This document shows positions 8,760 to 16,919 of a stretch of 64,000 nucleotides of DNA, piece after piece. The DNA lies in the NCBI RefSeq assembly GCF_002871005.1, contig NZ_PHSN01000001.1, positions 248,001 through 312,000 of the forward strand. Direction: 5' to 3'. Each line of letters starts with the position of its first letter. Within the stretch, counting starts at the first letter, position 1. The notes below the pieces were generated by a model. The model saw nothing but the letters and a program-made list of their open reading frames with translations. It ran no database searches and was not told the origin of the DNA. Both the position numbers and the translations under genes were made by a program. This DNA is from Acidimangrovimonas sediminis. GTDB taxonomy: Bacteria > Pseudomonadota > Alphaproteobacteria > Rhodobacterales > Rhodobacteraceae.

Positions 8760-9896
8760 ATGACCCGCCACGACAGCCTGCTTACCCCGCTTCAGGAATT
8801 GCGCGCCAATGTCGCCCAGCCGTTCGAGGCCGCAAGGGCGATGCCGAAGTCGGTCTATACCTCGCCGGAATTCCTGGCGCTGGAGGAGGAATACATCTTC
8901 GGGCGCGAATGGCTCTGCGCCGGGCGGGCCGATGCGCTGCCGGAGCCGGGCGACTACCTGACCATGACCATCGCGGGCGAGCCGGTCGTCGTGCTGCGCG
9001 ATCGCGACGGCGCGATCCGCGCGCTGTCGAACGTCTGCCGGCACCGGATGTCGACTCTGCTGGAGGGGCGCGGCAATGTCCGCGCCATCGTCTGCCCCTA
9101 TCACGCCTGGACCTACAACCTTGACGGCGCGCTGCGTGGCGCCCCGGCGATGGCGTTGAACGAGGGGTTCTGCAAGGAGGCCATCGCGCTGCCCGCCGTG
9201 CGCTGCGAGGTCTGGCTGGGCTGGATCCTCGTCACCCTCGACCCCGAGGCGCCCCCGCCGGCGAAGCGCCTGGCACGGCTGTCGGAGTTGATCGGCGACT
9301 TCCACATGGAGGAGTATCACGAGGCGTTCCGCAAGGAATTCCACTGGGCCACCAACTGGAAGGTGCTGGCCGAGAACTTCATGGAAAGCTACCACCTGCC
9401 GGTCTGCCACGCGGGAACCATCGGCCACACCGTGGACCTGTTGAAGATGACCTGCCCCGAGGGCGAGCCGGCCTTCAACTACCATTACATCCTGAAGAAC
9501 GACGCGCTGGATCTGACGCTTGCGCATCCGTCGAACACCACGCTGACGGGCGACGCGCGGCGCACGACCTGGCTGATCTCGATCTATCCTTCGCTGATGA
9601 TCACGCTGTCGCCGGGCTATTTCTGGTATCTCTCGCTCACCCCCGACGGGCCGGGCCACGTGCGGGTGCTCTACGGTGGCGGGCTCGCGCCCGAATTCGT
9701 CGCCGACCCGCAGGCGGCCGAGCATTTCGATAGGCTTCGCGCGCTTCTCGACGACGTCAACATGGAGGACAAGGGCTGTGTCGAGAAGGTCTACCGCGGT
9801 CTCTGCGCGGGGCTGTCCGAGCCGGGACCGCTGAGCCACCTCGAACGCCCGAACTACGATTTCGCCCGCTACATCGCGGGGCGCATGCCCGAGTGA
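8760..9896 (+). CDS. Rieske-type ring-hydroxylating/N-demethylating oxygenase alpha subunit
   Basis: A 378-residue Rieske oxygenase. The [2Fe-2S] ligands are Cys93, His95, Cys112 and His115 (CRHR and CPYHAW). The mononuclear iron motif NFMESYHLPVCH supplies His212 and His217, with Glu209 in the usual bridging position. A third acidic ligand is expected in the VNMEDKGC region. The overall look is closest to the betaine/choline/carnitine monooxygenase group (GbcA, CntA, Stc2-like), but the substrate cannot be fixed from sequence. The start at 8760 follows a GGAG. No dedicated ferredoxin reductase gene lies beside it; the flavin reductase-like protein downstream may or may not be a partner. Confidence 0.85.
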   Translation: MTRHDSLLTPLQELRANVAQPFEAARAMPKSVYTSPEFLALEEEYIFGREWLCAGRADALPEPGDYLTMTIAGEPVVVLRDRDGAIRALSNVCRHRMSTLLEGRGNVRAIVCPYHAWTYNLDGALRGAPAMALNEGFCKEAIALPAVRCEVWLGWILVTLDPEAPPPAKRLARLSELIGDFHMEEYHEAFRKEFHWATNWKVLAENFMESYHLPVCHAGTIGHTVDLLKMTCPEGEPAFNYHYILKNDALDLTLAHPSNTTLTGDARRTTWLISIYPSLMITLSPGYFWYLSLTPDGPGHVRVLYGGGLAPEFVADPQAAEHFDRLRALLDDVNMEDKGCVEKVYRGLCAGLSEPGPLSHLERPNYDFARYIAGRMPE

Positions 9897-10108
9897 GGGG
9901 ATGCGGCTGGCGGGAGGGGCGGCGGAGGGGGGCGGCGCTTGCCCGGAATGGGGCCGGACGCCGTAATCGGGCATGGCCATCGGACGCGGGGATCCGGAAC
10001 GACTGCCCGCAATGGCGGCCCGAGCTGGCCGATCTGCACGAATCGGCGTTGCCGCCGCGGACGAAGTGACTACGTTGGGGGCGCAACGACGACCGGAGCT
10101 TTGCCGCC

Positions 10109-11125
10109 TTGACCGAGATACCGACCGACACCCTTCGCCAGAGCTTTCTTGCCGGCATGTCGCGCGCCGCAGCCACGGTGAACGTGGTCACCACCGACGG
10201 CCCAGCGGGGCGCGCGGGCGTCACCGTCTCGGCGATGTCCTCGGTCTCGGCCGACGGCGACGCGCCGACCATGCTGGTCTGTGTCCACCATGCCGCCTCG
10301 GCCACGCCCGCGATCCTGGAAAACCGGGTGTTCTGCATCAACGTGCTGGCCGAGGACCAGAGCGCCATCGCCGAGGTCTTCGCCCGCCGGCTGCCGGCCC
10401 CGGGGGGCGACAAGTTCGCCGCGGCCAGCTTTCGCCCCGGGCTCACCGGCGCGCCGATGGTCGGGGGGGCGCTGGTGTCCTTCGACTGCCGGCTGGTCTC
10501 GGCCGAGCGGGTGGGCACGCATCACATCCTGATCGGCGAGGTGGCCGAGGTGGCGATGGCCGAGGAGGGCAAGCCGCTGGTCTATGCCGCCCGTGCCTAC
10601 CGCTCCGCCGTGCCGCTGGCTGGGCCCGAGGTCGCGAAACCCGCCTCTCCGATAGCCGCGAGCACGGCCGCCGCCCTGACAGCCGCCCCGACACACGATG
10701 AGACCCGCGCGATGGCCCATACCCGGATCCGCCCGTTCAACACCCGCGACACCTACCCCGAGCAGAAGCTCGACAACGACCTCGCGCAGGCGGTGGTGGC
10801 ACGCGGCACCACCGTGTTCCTGCGTGGCCAGTGCCCGCAGGATCTGGACACGTCGGAGGACATCGCCAGCGCCGATCCGGTGGCGCAGACCCACAAGGTG
10901 ATGCAGAACATCCGCCAGCTGATCGAAGAGGCCGGCGGCCGGATGGAGCACCTCGTGAAGGTGGTGGTCTATCTCACCGACGTGCGCCACCGCGAGGCGG
11001 TCTACCGGACCATGGGCGAATACATCCAGGGCGTGCACCCGGTCTCGACCGGGGTGACGGTGACGGCGCTGGCCCGCCCCGGCTGGCTGGTAGAGATCGA
11101 CGCGACGGCGGTGATCCCGGATTGA
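10109..11125 (+). CDS. Flavin reductase domain fused to a Rid (YjgF/RutC-like) domain
   Basis: A 338-residue two-domain protein. Residues 1-170 form an FMN-binding flavin reductase domain (HpaC/RutF type: SRAAATVNVVTTDG, VTVSAMSSVS, ILENRVFCINVLAEDQ). An Ala/Pro-rich linker (about 171-203) follows. Residues 204-338 form a Rid-family domain (VVVYLTDVRHREAVY, ending LVEIDATAVIPD). At the place of the catalytic arginine of RidA there is a serine (near residue 313), so imine deaminase activity is doubtful. The start is a TTG with a GGAG upstream. An internal ATG at 10712 could start a separate Rid protein but lacks a good ribosome site. Separate flavin reductase and Rid proteins act together in the Rut pathway, so the fusion makes sense. 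Confidence 0.82.
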   Translation: MTEIPTDTLRQSFLAGMSRAAATVNVVTTDGPAGRAGVTVSAMSSVSADGDAPTMLVCVHHAASATPAILENRVFCINVLAEDQSAIAEVFARRLPAPGGDKFAAASFRPGLTGAPMVGGALVSFDCRLVSAERVGTHHILIGEVAEVAMAEEGKPLVYAARAYRSAVPLAGPEVAKPASPIAASTAAALTAAPTHDETRAMAHTRIRPFNTRDTYPEQKLDNDLAQAVVARGTTVFLRGQCPQDLDTSEDIASADPVAQTHKVMQNIRQLIEEAGGRMEHLVKVVVYLTDVRHREAVYRTMGEYIQGVHPVSTGVTVTALARPGWLVEIDATAVIPD

Positions 11126-11254
11126 GCAAGGCCCGGAATCGAACCCTCGAGCCGGGGTATCTTCTCCCCCCGGGCAGGGGGGGCGAGGCCGCGTATTTTC
11201 ACACGAGGGGCGGTCGGGCGTCTTAGCCGCCCGCTCGTCCGAGGAGGGATCACG

Positions 11255-11926
11255 ATGACCTTTTCGCTTGTTGCGCGCTGCCCGGAGACCGGGCGTTTCG
11301 GGATGGTGATCTCGTCCTCGTCGCCCGCGGTGGCGGCGCGCTGTTCGCACGCCAGGGCGGGCGTGGGGGCGGTGGCCAGCCAGAACGTCACCGATCCGCG
11401 ACTGGGGCCGCGGGCGCTGTCGCTCATGGCCGGGGGCGCGCGTGCCGCGGAGGCGGTGGCGATCCTAGCGCGCGAGATGGCGCACCCGGACTATCGCCAG
11501 CTGCTTGCGGTCGACCGGCATGGCGGGGTGGCGATCCATTCCGGCGCGAAGGCGCTGGGAACCTGGGCCGAGGCGCAGGGCAGGGATTGCGCCGCGGGCG
11601 GCAACCTGCTGGCCGATGCAGGGGTGCCCGCGGCGATGGTCGCGGGGTTCGAGGCGGCCGGCGGGGCGCTGGGAGACAGGCTGATGGCTGCGCTCGGCGC
11701 CGGGCTGGCGGCGGGCGGCGAGGCCGGGCCGGTGCATTCGGCGGGCCTGCTGGTCGTCGACCGCGAGGACTGGCCGGTCGTCGATCTCAGGATCGACTGG
11801 TCCGACAGCCCGATCGCCGATCTGGCGGCCGCCTGGGAGGTCTACGCCCCCCAGGCCGAGGCCTATGTCACCCGCGCCCTCGATCCGCGCGAGGCGCCGA
11901 GCTACGGCGTGCCGGGCGACGAATAG
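11255..11926 (+). CDS. DUF1028 domain-containing protein
   Basis: A 223-residue protein with the DUF1028 hallmarks: the start MTFSLVARCPETGRFGMVI, the SSSPAVAARC and GAVASQNVTDPRLG segments, and the AGGNLLADAGVPAAMV motif. DUF1028 proteins resemble N-terminal-nucleophile hydrolases and often sit near Rid proteins and amidohydrolases, but no activity is established. The ribosome site GAGGAGG precedes the ATG. It lies 129 bases after the flavin reductase-Rid gene in the same direction, consistent with shared function. Confidence 0.85.
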   Translation: MTFSLVARCPETGRFGMVISSSSPAVAARCSHARAGVGAVASQNVTDPRLGPRALSLMAGGARAAEAVAILAREMAHPDYRQLLAVDRHGGVAIHSGAKALGTWAEAQGRDCAAGGNLLADAGVPAAMVAGFEAAGGALGDRLMAALGAGLAAGGEAGPVHSAGLLVVDREDWPVVDLRIDWSDSPIADLAAAWEVYAPQAEAYVTRALDPREAPSYGVPGDE

Positions 11927-11962
11927 CGCCGTTCGCGCGGGGTCCGGCGGCGGGGCAGGGAC

Positions 11963-12166
11963 TTAGCGGAAGGCGCAACCTTCGCGCAGGCCGAACGCCT
12001 TGAAGATCATCGCGGCGGGGCAGATCCCGGTAAAGGCCGACTGGATCAGGTTCGCGCCAATGAAGGCGGTGAACCACAGCCAGTAGATCGAGACGTAGAG
12101 GGCGAGGCCGAGGCTCACGAGGATCATCAGCCCGGCAAAGGCGAGGACGGCACGGTCGAGGGTCAT
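11963..12166 (-). CDS. DUF2892 small inner-membrane protein
   Basis: A 67-residue protein with two membrane helices (about residues 8-27 and 32-52) and the DUF2892 signature: a helix, then WFTAFIGANLIQSAFTGICPAAMIFKAFG with the conserved GxCP cysteine. Related domains follow rhodanese modules in YgaP. The start at 12166 has a GGAG upstream; a longer frame up to 12244 is possible but has no ribosome site. It converges with the DUF1028 gene. Function is not established; the cysteine suggests a sulfur-related role. Confidence 0.82.
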   Translation of the reverse strand: MTLDRAVLAFAGLMILVSLGLALYVSIYWLWFTAFIGANLIQSAFTGICPAAMIFKAFGLREGCAFR

Positions 12167-12293
12167 GGATCGCTCCGGATCTGGGACCGGGCGGAATGCC
12201 CGGCCGTTCCCGTCCCATCTAGCCATTCCTGTCATCAAATTCAAGTTGCGGAATGTGATGGCCGCGCGCCGGGGTGTCGCGTCGGAGGGGGCG

Positions 12294-13469
12294 TCAGAGA
12301 CCGCCTTCCAGCCGGGCGGTCAGCGAGGCCAGCATCGCGTCGCAGCGGGCAAGCTGTTCGGCGGTGACGAACTCGTCGGGCTTGTGGCCCTGCGCCATGC
12401 TGCCCGGCCCGCAGATCACGGTGGGAATGCCGAGGCGCTGGGAGAAGAGGCCGCCCTCGGTGCCGAAGGCCACCTTGATCGTGCCGTTCGCGCCGGTCAG
12501 CCCCTTGACGAAATTCACCACCCCCGCGTCCGAGGGCGTGCCGAGGCCGGGATAATTCCACAGCTCCTCGATCTCGATCGCGGCTTCGGGGAACTCGGCG
12601 CGGCGTGGGGCGACGATGGCCTCGGCCCGCGCGCGCAGATCGGCAATGATCGCCTGTGGGTCGTCCTCGGCCAGCGCGCGGATCTCGAAGTCGAGGACGC
12701 AGGCGTTGGGCACGATGTTCACCTGCACGCCGCCTGACATCTTGCCCACATGGACGGTGGTATAGGGCACGTCGTAATCGCCGTCTTTCAGGCCATCGGC
12801 GGCGATCTTGTCCTGTACCGCGCGGATCGCGCCGATGAATTCGGCGCCGAGGTGCAGCGCGTTCAGGGCAAGCGGTGCAAGGGCGGAATGCCCCTCGCGC
12901 CCGGTGACGGTGGCGCGCAGGGCGGTCTTGCCCTTGTGCCCGGTCGCCACCTGCATCTGCGTCGGCTCCCCCACGATGCACATCGCGGGTGTCACCGGCG
13001 CGCCCTCCATCAGCGCGATCAGGGACCTCACGCCGAGGCAGCCGACCTCCTCGTCATGGCTGAAGGCGAGATGGAGCGGCGTTTGCAGATCGCGCCCGGC
13101 GGCGGCGATGGCCGCGGCGATGGCGCTGGCGACGAAGCCCTTCATGTCGGTCGTGCCGCGGCCGTAGTAGCGCCCGCCTTCTTCCGTCATGCGGAAGGGA
13201 TCGCGGGTCCAGGCCTGGCCGGCGACCGGCACCACGTCGGTATGGCCCGAGAGCATGACGCCCGGCCGGTCTTGTGGGCCCACCGTGGCGTAGAGATTGG
13301 CCTTGGTGCCGGTGGCGTCGGGCACGAGCGTCGCCTCGATCCCCGCAGTGGCAAGGGTGTCGCGGATCCATTCGATCAGCGACAGGTTGGGCCGGTCGCT
13401 GACCGTGTCGAAGGAAATGAGCTTGTCGAGGATCTCGACGGTGGTGAGGGGGGCGCGCGGCGCGGTCAT
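12294..13469 (-). CDS. argE: Acetylornithine deacetylase (M20 family)
   Basis: A 391-residue zinc M20 peptidase-family enzyme. Motifs include SGHTDVVP (first metal His and Asp), GRGTTDMKGF (bridging Asp), FSHDEEVGCLG (catalytic Glu pair) and IVGEPTQMQVATGHKG. The dimerisation domain follows. The GEPT and ATGHKG features favour ArgE (N-acetylornithine to ornithine) over DapE. The start at 13469 (MTAPRAPLTTVEIL) has a GGAG six bases before it; an ATG four codons earlier lacks one. An acylated amino-acid substrate other than acetylornithine is possible, since many proteobacteria use ArgJ instead. Confidence 0.88.
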   Translation of the reverse strand: MTAPRAPLTTVEILDKLISFDTVSDRPNLSLIEWIRDTLATAGIEATLVPDATGTKANLYATVGPQDRPGVMLSGHTDVVPVAGQAWTRDPFRMTEEGGRYYGRGTTDMKGFVASAIAAAIAAAGRDLQTPLHLAFSHDEEVGCLGVRSLIALMEGAPVTPAMCIVGEPTQMQVATGHKGKTALRATVTGREGHSALAPLALNALHLGAEFIGAIRAVQDKIAADGLKDGDYDVPYTTVHVGKMSGGVQVNIVPNACVLDFEIRALAEDDPQAIIADLRARAEAIVAPRRAEFPEAAIEIEELWNYPGLGTPSDAGVVNFVKGLTGANGTIKVAFGTEGGLFSQRLGIPTVICGPGSMAQGHKPDEFVTAEQLARCDAMLASLTARLEGGL

Positions 13470-13816
13470 GGGGGACTCCATCTGTTGCCCATGGCCTAGG
13501 CCGATCTGCGGCAGGATGCCAGCCCCGGCCGTCGTTCGGGCGGCGGCGGCGCCCCGGCTGCGCGTTTCATGGGCGAAGGCGGCCCGGTCCCAGCAGGGAA
13601 AGCGGGGCGGGCGCCCGTCCGCCGGGGGCAGGCGCGGGCGCGACGGAAGACCGGGAGCGACGGAAGACCGGGAGCGACGGAAGATCGGGAGCGACGGAAG
13701 ATCGGGGACGTTTCCCCGAGGTCCGATCGCACATCAAAACCGGGGCGCCCCCTTGACCTTCCAGTGACTGGAACTCCTATCTCCTCATCTGAACCGCGAA
13801 AACCCGCGAGGAAAAG
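13470..13816. other. Intergenic region: four 17-bp tandem repeats and the copA promoter
   Basis: Between argE and copA (divergent) no gene is seen. A 17-bp unit, CGACGGAAGACCGGGAG, is repeated four times head to tail at 13641-13708; copies 1 and 2 are identical, and copies 3 and 4 carry a C-to-T change. It is not a CRISPR, since there are no spacers. The copper promoter follows at 13753-13783. Confidence 0.7.
13753..13783 (+). promoter_or_regulatory. CueR (MerR-type) copper-responsive promoter of copA
   Basis: A -35 box TTGACC (13753-13758) and a -10 box TATCTC (13778-13783) are separated by 19 bp, the stretched spacing that MerR-family activators need. Inside the spacer is a perfect 15-bp dyad, TTCCAGT-G-ACTGGAA (13759-13773). 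This is the layout of CueR/MerR operators, and the cueR gene lies downstream of copA. Confidence 0.85.
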
Positions 13817-16279
13817 ATGAGCCAGAGTACAACACTTCAGGTCGAGGGCATGAGCTGCGCCTCCTGCGCGGGCCGTGTCGAACGCGCCGCCGCCGCGCTG
13901 CCCGGCGTCACATCGGCCAACGTCAACCTGGCGATGAAGACGCTCAACGCCGAATACGGCGAGGGCACCGACGCCAGATCGCTGGCCGAGGCGGTGGCGA
14001 AGGCCGGCTATCAGGTGGAGACCGAAGACACGCGGCTTGAGGTCGAGGGCATGACCTGCGCCTCCTGCGTGGGGCGGGTCGAACGTGCGCTGAAGGCCTA
14101 TCCGGGCGTCACCGGGGCCGAGGTGAACCTTGCCGATGGCAGCGCGGTGGTGCACCTGTACTCGGGCGCTGCCACGCCCACGGAATTGGCGCAGGTCGTC
14201 CAGCGGGCGGGCTATGACGCCCATCCGCTGGACACCGGCGCGCCCCGCGACGCCAGCCTCAAGCGCAACGAGGAGATGGCCGCCCAGCGGCGCGCCTTCC
14301 TCATCGCGCTCGGCCTCACCCTGCCGGTGTTCCTGTTGGCCATGGGAGCGCATTTCGTGCCCGGTGTGCAGCACCTGATCGACACCACGATCGGCCAGAC
14401 GGCGGACCGGGTGATCCAGTTCGCGCTGACCACCATCGTGCTGGCCTGGCCGGGGCGGCAGTTCTTCCGCCATGGTGTGCCGATGCTCCTGCGCGCGGCG
14501 CCCGACATGAACTCTCTCGTGGCGCTGGGGGCCACCGCCGCCTGGGCCTATTCCACGGTTGCGACCTTCGCCCCGGGCGTCCTGCCGGCGGGCACCGACC
14601 ACGTCTATTTCGAGGCCGCCGCGGTGATCGTGACGCTGATCCTGCTTGGTCGCACGCTGGAGGCCCGCGCCAAGGGCCAGGCCGGTGCCGCGATCTCGAA
14701 GCTGATCGGCCTTGCGCCGACCACCGCCCGCGTCGTGCGGCAGGGCAAGGCGATCGACCTGCCCGTGGCCGAGCTGCGCGAGGGCGACATCGTGGAACTG
14801 CGCCCGGGCGAACGCGTCGCCGCGGATGGCGAGGTGACCGAGGGCCGCTCGTGGATCGACCGTTCCATGCTGACCGGTGAACCCGCCCCGGTCGAGACGG
14901 GTGTGGGGGACGAGGTGGTCGGCGGCACGGTCAACGGCGAGGGCGCGCTGTCGTTCCGAGTCACCCGGACGGGCGAGGCGGCCACCCTCTCGCGCATCGT
15001 CCGCATGGTGTCGGATGCGCAGGGCGGCAAGCTGCCGATCCAGGCGATGGTGGACAAGGTCACCATGTGGTTCGTGCCGGCGGTGATGGCCGCGGCGCTC
15101 GTGACGCTGGGGATCTGGCTGATCTTCGGCCCGGCGCCGGTGCTGGCGCATGCGCTGGTCGCCGCCGTGGCGGTGCTGATCATCGCCTGCCCCTGCGCCA
15201 TGGGCCTCGCCACGCCGACCTCGATCATGGTGGGGTCGGGCCGCGGGGCGGAGCTGGGCCTTCTGTTCCGCAAGGGCGAGGCGCTGCAACGGCTGAGCGA
15301 GGCGCAGGTGGTGGCCTTCGACAAGACCGGCACCCTGACCGAAGGGCACCCGGCGCTCACCGACCTCGTGACGACCGCGGGGGTCGACCGGGCCACGGTC
15401 CTGTCGGCCGCCGCCGCGATCGAGGCAAAATCGGAACACCCCGTCGCCCGCGCCCTGCTGAAGGCCGCCGAGCAAGAGGGGGCCGCCCCCGCCCCGGTCG
15501 AGGACTTCGCCGTAATCGCGGGGCACGGTGTCTCGGGCACGGTCTCTGGCCGCCGCGTCCTTCTGGGCAATGCCCGTCTCATGCAGCGCGAGGGGGTGGA
15601 CATCGCGCCGCTGACCGACACTGCCAATCGGCTGGCCGTGGAGGGGAAAACCCCGCTCTACGCGGCGTTCGATGGCGCGCTGGTCGCGACGCTGGCCGTG
15701 GCCGACCCGGTCAAGGACGGCGCGGCCGAGCTGATCGCCACGCTGCACCGGCTGGGCCTCAAGACCGCGATGGTCACCGGTGATGCCGAACCCACGGCTC
15801 AGGCCATCGCCCGGACCCTCGGCATCGACAAGGTGGTGGCCGAAGTCCTGCCCGAGGGCAAGGTCGACGCGGTGAAGGCGCTGCAGGCCGAACACGGCGC
15901 GCTGGCCTTCGTGGGCGACGGCATCAACGATGCGCCCGCCCTCGCCACCGCCGAGACCGGCATCGCCATCGGCACCGGCACCGACGTGGCGATCGAGACG
16001 GCCGACCTCGTCCTGATGTCGGGCGACCCGGCGGGCGTGGCGCAGGCGGTGCAGCTCTCGCGCACGACGATGCGCAACATCCGCCAGAACCTCGGCTGGG
16101 CCTTCGGCTACAACGTGGTCCTGATCCCGGTGGCCGCGGGCATCCTGGCGCCGTTTGGCGGGCCGATGCTGTCGCCCATGCTGGCCGCCGCCGCCATGGC
16201 CGCCTCGTCTGTCATCGTCGTTTCGAACGCCCTGCGCCTGAAACGCGCGGGGCCCTGGCCGACCGGCAACAGGACATGA
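13817..16279 (+). CDS. copA: Cu(I)-exporting P1B-type ATPase
   Basis: An 820-residue copper pump of the inner membrane. It has two N-terminal heavy-metal-associated domains (GMSCASC, Cys14/Cys17; GMTCASC, Cys81/Cys84), eight predicted membrane helices, the TGEP phosphatase motif, the transport-site CPC at residues 458-460, the phosphorylation motif DKTGTLTEG (Asp502), an HP motif (SEHPVARAL) and GDGINDAPAL. The last-helix region carries MLAAAAMAASSVIVVSNALRL, with the Met and Ser residues typical of copper ATPases. It is expressed from a CueR-type promoter and followed 30 bases later by cueR. Confidence 0.96.
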   Translation: MSQSTTLQVEGMSCASCAGRVERAAAALPGVTSANVNLAMKTLNAEYGEGTDARSLAEAVAKAGYQVETEDTRLEVEGMTCASCVGRVERALKAYPGVTGAEVNLADGSAVVHLYSGAATPTELAQVVQRAGYDAHPLDTGAPRDASLKRNEEMAAQRRAFLIALGLTLPVFLLAMGAHFVPGVQHLIDTTIGQTADRVIQFALTTIVLAWPGRQFFRHGVPMLLRAAPDMNSLVALGATAAWAYSTVATFAPGVLPAGTDHVYFEAAAVIVTLILLGRTLEARAKGQAGAAISKLIGLAPTTARVVRQGKAIDLPVAELREGDIVELRPGERVAADGEVTEGRSWIDRSMLTGEPAPVETGVGDEVVGGTVNGEGALSFRVTRTGEAATLSRIVRMVSDAQGGKLPIQAMVDKVTMWFVPAVMAAALVTLGIWLIFGPAPVLAHALVAAVAVLIIACPCAMGLATPTSIMVGSGRGAELGLLFRKGEALQRLSEAQVVAFDKTGTLTEGHPALTDLVTTAGVDRATVLSAAAAIEAKSEHPVARALLKAAEQEGAAPAPVEDFAVIAGHGVSGTVSGRRVLLGNARLMQREGVDIAPLTDTANRLAVEGKTPLYAAFDGALVATLAVADPVKDGAAELIATLHRLGLKTAMVTGDAEPTAQAIARTLGIDKVVAEVLPEGKVDAVKALQAEHGALAFVGDGINDAPALATAETGIAIGTGTDVAIETADLVLMSGDPAGVAQAVQLSRTTMRNIRQNLGWAFGYNVVLIPVAAGILAPFGGPMLSPMLAAAAMAASSVIVVSNALRLKRAGPWPTGNRT

Positions 16280-16309
16280 TGGGAAACGGGACATGACGGG
16301 AGAAGACGC

Positions 16310-16708
16310 ATGAACATCGCCGAGGTCGCCCGCCGCGCAGGCCTGCCGCCCAAGACTATCCGGTATTACGAGGATATCGGCCTGATCCACCCTGACCGCC
16401 GCGACAACGGCTACCGGGACTTTGCCGAGACCCATCTGCACAAGCTCTCCTTCCTCGGCCGCGCCCGCTCTCTGGGCTTCTCGATCGAGGAATGCCGCGC
16501 GCTCATGGCGCTTTACGAGGACCGGGGCCGCGCGTCCTCCGACGTCAAGCGGATCGCGCAGGAGCACCTGACCGCCATCGACGCCAAGATCGCCGAGCTT
16601 CAGGCGATGCGCGACACGCTCTCGCATCTTGTCGATTGTTGCGCGGGCGACGACCGCCCGGATTGCCCGATCCTGTCCGACCTCGCCGGCGGGGGCTGCT
16701 GCGACTGA
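16310..16708 (+). CDS. cueR: Cu(I)-responsive MerR-family regulator
   Basis: A 132-residue CueR. The MerR DNA-binding domain begins MNIAEVARRAGLPPKTIRYY, followed by the dimerisation helix. The metal loop CAGDDRPDC has two cysteines separated by seven residues, as in CueR (the E. coli Cys112/Cys120 pair), indicating monovalent copper sensing. Extra cysteines close the C-terminus (GGGCCD). It lies in the copA operon, so copper raises both pump and regulator. Confidence 0.93.
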   Translation: MNIAEVARRAGLPPKTIRYYEDIGLIHPDRRDNGYRDFAETHLHKLSFLGRARSLGFSIEECRALMALYEDRGRASSDVKRIAQEHLTAIDAKIAELQAMRDTLSHLVDCCAGDDRPDCPILSDLAGGGCCD

Positions 16709-16727
16709 CCCGCGGCGGCCCGGATTG

Positions 16728-16757
16728 TTCCCCTTCATCTTGGCCCAAATACTCAAC
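16728..16757. repeat. Diverged copy of the dispersed intergenic repeat
   Basis: The sequence CCCCTTCATCTTGGCCCAAA followed by TACTC reads, on the other strand, GAGTATTTGGGCCAAGATGAAGGGG. It resembles the GATATTT-CACTCAGAAGAAGG units seen at 4084-4110 and 21366-21432 in order and spacing, though not closely in sequence. It sits just after cueR. Confidence 0.4.
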
Positions 16758-16919
16758 TGCCGCCGCCAACCACTCTGCGGTCGCCCGCCATGAGGCGCCC
16801 CCCCCATTGCTCCCCGGCCGCCGATCCCCGCCGCCATCGCCGGCTACCTGACCCGGCGTCGCGCTTTCGCGCCCGGCCGCACCGCGCCATGATGGCGCCA
16901 GGCCGACGGGGAGGATACG

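Noticed and set aside
8468..9124. Open frame of 218 codons before and inside the Rieske gene
   Set aside because: No ribosome site, no family features, and it overlaps a firmly identified gene in another frame.
9973..10701. Open frame of 242 codons overlapping the flavin reductase domain
   Set aside because: Arg/Gly-rich shadow of the real frame, which has clear FMN-binding motifs.
13641..13708. Possible CRISPR array
   Set aside because: The 17-bp repeats are directly adjacent with no spacers, and there are no cas genes.
13496..16837. A 1113-codon open frame on the minus strand
   Set aside because: It lies opposite copA and cueR, is full of Arg, His and Gly from GC-rich antisense codons, and has no family features.
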